Part shown: positions 5,540 to 6,824 of the stretch, piece after piece
How the letters are laid out: every line of letters starts with the position of its first letter
Position numbering within the stretch: the stretch's first letter is position 1
Assembly: GCA_958348565.1 (NCBI GenBank)
Contig: CATVZP010000102.1
Coordinates: forward strand, 1-6,824
Length of the DNA: 6,824 bases
Origin: an uncultured Collinsella sp.
GTDB lineage: Bacteria; Actinomycetota; Coriobacteriia; Coriobacteriales; Coriobacteriaceae
Reading direction: 5' to 3'
Program-made: the position numbers and the translations under genes
Notes under the pieces: model-generated
The model's database searches: none
The model's input: the letters and a program-made list of their open reading frames with translations, nothing else
Told to the model about the DNA's origin: nothing

Positions 5540-6824
5540 ATGAGCACACTGACCGAGCCCAAGCTCGTCACGCAAATCGACTTCGCCCGCGCCGGGCAGA
5601 TCACACCGCAGATGAAAGAAGTCGCCGAGCGCGAACATCGCGACCCCGAGTACATCCGCGAGCGCGTGGCCGACGGCCGCATCGCCATCCCCGCCAACAT
5701 CGTGCATATCAAAAAGGGCATGCGCGCCTTTGGCGTCGGCGAGGGCCTGTCTACCAAGGTCAACGTGAACTTGGGCATCTCGGGCGACAAGGCTGACGCC
5801 GCCGAGGAATGGAAGAAGGTCAAGATCGCCGAGGACTTTGGCGCCGACGCCATCATGGACCTCTCCAACTCGGGCAAGACGCGCCAGTTCCGCCAGCAGC
5901 TCATCGACGAGACGCCGCTCATGGTGGGCACCGTCCCCATGTACGACGCCATCGGCTACATGGAAAAGCCGCTGGTCAAGCTTACCAAGGACGATCTGCT
6001 CGAGGTCGTGCGCGCGCACGCCGAGGACGGCGTGGACTTTATGACCATCCACTGCGGCATCAATAAATCGGTCATCAAAACCTTCAAGGAGACCGGCCGC
6101 CTTATGAACATCGTCAGCCGCGGCGGCTCGCTGCTGTTTGGATGGATGGAGGTCACCGGCAACGAGAATCCGTTCTACGAGTTCTACGACGAGGTGCTCG
6201 AAATCTGCCACGAGTACGACGTGACCATCTCGCTCGGCGACTCCTGCCGCCCGGGCTGTCTCTACGATTCCAACGACGCCACCGAGACCGCCGAGATGAT
6301 CGAGCTGGGCAAGCTGTGCAAGCGCGCATGGGCCGCCGGCGTCCAGGTTATGGTCGAGGGACCGGGCCACATGGCGCTCGACGAGATCGCCGCCAACATG
6401 AAGCTGCAGAAGCGCCTGTGCCACAACGCCCCGTTCTATGTGCTGGGGCCGCTGGTGACCGATATCGGCGTGGGTTACGACCACATCACCGCCGCCATCG
6501 GCGGCGCCATCTCCGCCAGTTCCGGCGCCGACTTCCTGTGCTACGTGACGCCGGCAGAGCACCTATGCCTGCCTAACGCCCAGGATGTGCTCGACGGCCT
6601 CATGGCCACTAAGATTGCCGCGCACGCCGCTGATATCGCCAAGAAGGTGCCGCACGCCCGCGACATGGACGACAAGATGGGCCAGGCACGCCGCAAACTC
6701 GACTGGGATGCCATGTGGAAGTGTGCTCTCGACCCGGTCACCGGCAAGAAGCGCTACGAGGAATCCCCTGCCGCCACCGAGGGCACCTGCACCATGTGCG
6801 GCAAGATGTGCGCCGTCCGCACCG
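5540..6824 (+). CDS. thiC: Phosphomethylpyrimidine synthase ThiC (partial at 3' end)
   Basis: Radical-SAM enzyme that rearranges 5-aminoimidazole ribotide (AIR) into hydroxymethylpyrimidine phosphate, the pyrimidine half of thiamine. The start is the ATG at 5540 (MSTLTEPKLVTQ), 8 nt after AAGGGAG. 428 codons are present; this is the short ThiC form without the long N-terminal domain of E. coli ThiC (about 630 aa), so only a few residues should be missing. Motifs: GVGEGLSTKVNVNLGIS, DLSNSGKTR, HCGINKS, GDSCRPGCLYDSNDA (D234, R237), VEGPGHM with H277, CHNAPFYVLGPLVTDIGVGYDH (H315) and YVTPAEH with H341. H277 and H341 are 64 residues apart, as are the family's metal-binding histidines. The C-terminal cluster cysteines are C417, C420 and C424, a CX2CX3C spacing rather than the CX2CX4C of the well-studied long enzymes. 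Regulated by the TPP riboswitch directly upstream. Confidence 0.96.
   Translation, partial: MSTLTEPKLVTQIDFARAGQITPQMKEVAEREHRDPEYIRERVADGRIAIPANIVHIKKGMRAFGVGEGLSTKVNVNLGISGDKADAAEEWKKVKIAEDFGADAIMDLSNSGKTRQFRQQLIDETPLMVGTVPMYDAIGYMEKPLVKLTKDDLLEVVRAHAEDGVDFMTIHCGINKSVIKTFKETGRLMNIVSRGGSLLFGWMEVTGNENPFYEFYDEVLEICHEYDVTISLGDSCRPGCLYDSNDATETAEMIELGKLCKRAWAAGVQVMVEGPGHMALDEIAANMKLQKRLCHNAPFYVLGPLVTDIGVGYDHITAAIGGAISASSGADFLCYVTPAEHLCLPNAQDVLDGLMATKIAAHAADIAKKVPHARDMDDKMGQARRKLDWDAMWKCALDPVTGKKRYEESPAATEGTCTMCGKMCAVRT

Noticed and set aside
5369..6562. Upstream extension of the minus-strand membrane protein frame through the riboswitch and thiC (569 codons in total)
   Set aside because: The added part is antisense to thiC and to the TPP aptamer. 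The start at 5368 has a strong ribosome binding site and gives a sensible membrane protein.
1..6824. Search for tRNA, rRNA, CRISPR array, insertion sequences or phage genes
   Set aside because: No spaced direct repeats, terminal inverted repeats with a transposase, or structural RNA signatures were seen apart from the TPP riboswitch.

Overview
The window is GC-rich (roughly 60% or more) with strong G/C use at third codon positions and purine-rich Shine-Dalgarno sites 5-8 nt before each start. Together with the gene families (Gram-positive-type PolA, ApeA-type M18 aminopeptidase, short-form ThiC with a TPP riboswitch), this suggests a high-GC Gram-positive anaerobe. An actinobacterium of the Coriobacteriia, perhaps Collinsella-like, is my best guess; this is inference, because there is no rRNA or other taxonomic marker here.

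Layout. (1) 1-2335, minus strand: polA, running off the left edge, so the last part of the polymerase palm is missing. (2) 2336-2501: divergent intergenic region with a perfect 10-bp inverted repeat bracketing a possible extended -10 element. (3) 2502-3899, plus: complete M18 metallo-aminopeptidase. (4) 3900-4002: a long nested palindrome ending in a T tract, only 15 nt before the next start codon. (5) 4003-4812, plus: yaaA (UPF0246/DUF328). (6) 4853-5368, minus: single-pass membrane protein of unknown function, convergent with yaaA. (7) 5369-5539: divergent intergenic region with a promoter-like sequence and a clear TPP riboswitch. (8) 5540-6824, plus: thiC, which runs off the right edge just after its iron-sulfur cysteine motif.

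The genes do not form one pathway. They cover DNA replication/repair (polA), peptide turnover (M18 peptidase), peroxide/iron stress (yaaA), an unknown envelope protein, and thiamine pyrimidine synthesis (thiC, controlled by TPP). It reads as ordinary core chromosome. I see no mobile element, CRISPR array, tRNA or rRNA. The most interesting material is non-coding: the nested palindrome before yaaA, the inverted repeat before the peptidase, and a TPP aptamer with almost no P1 helix that overlaps the thiC ribosome binding site.
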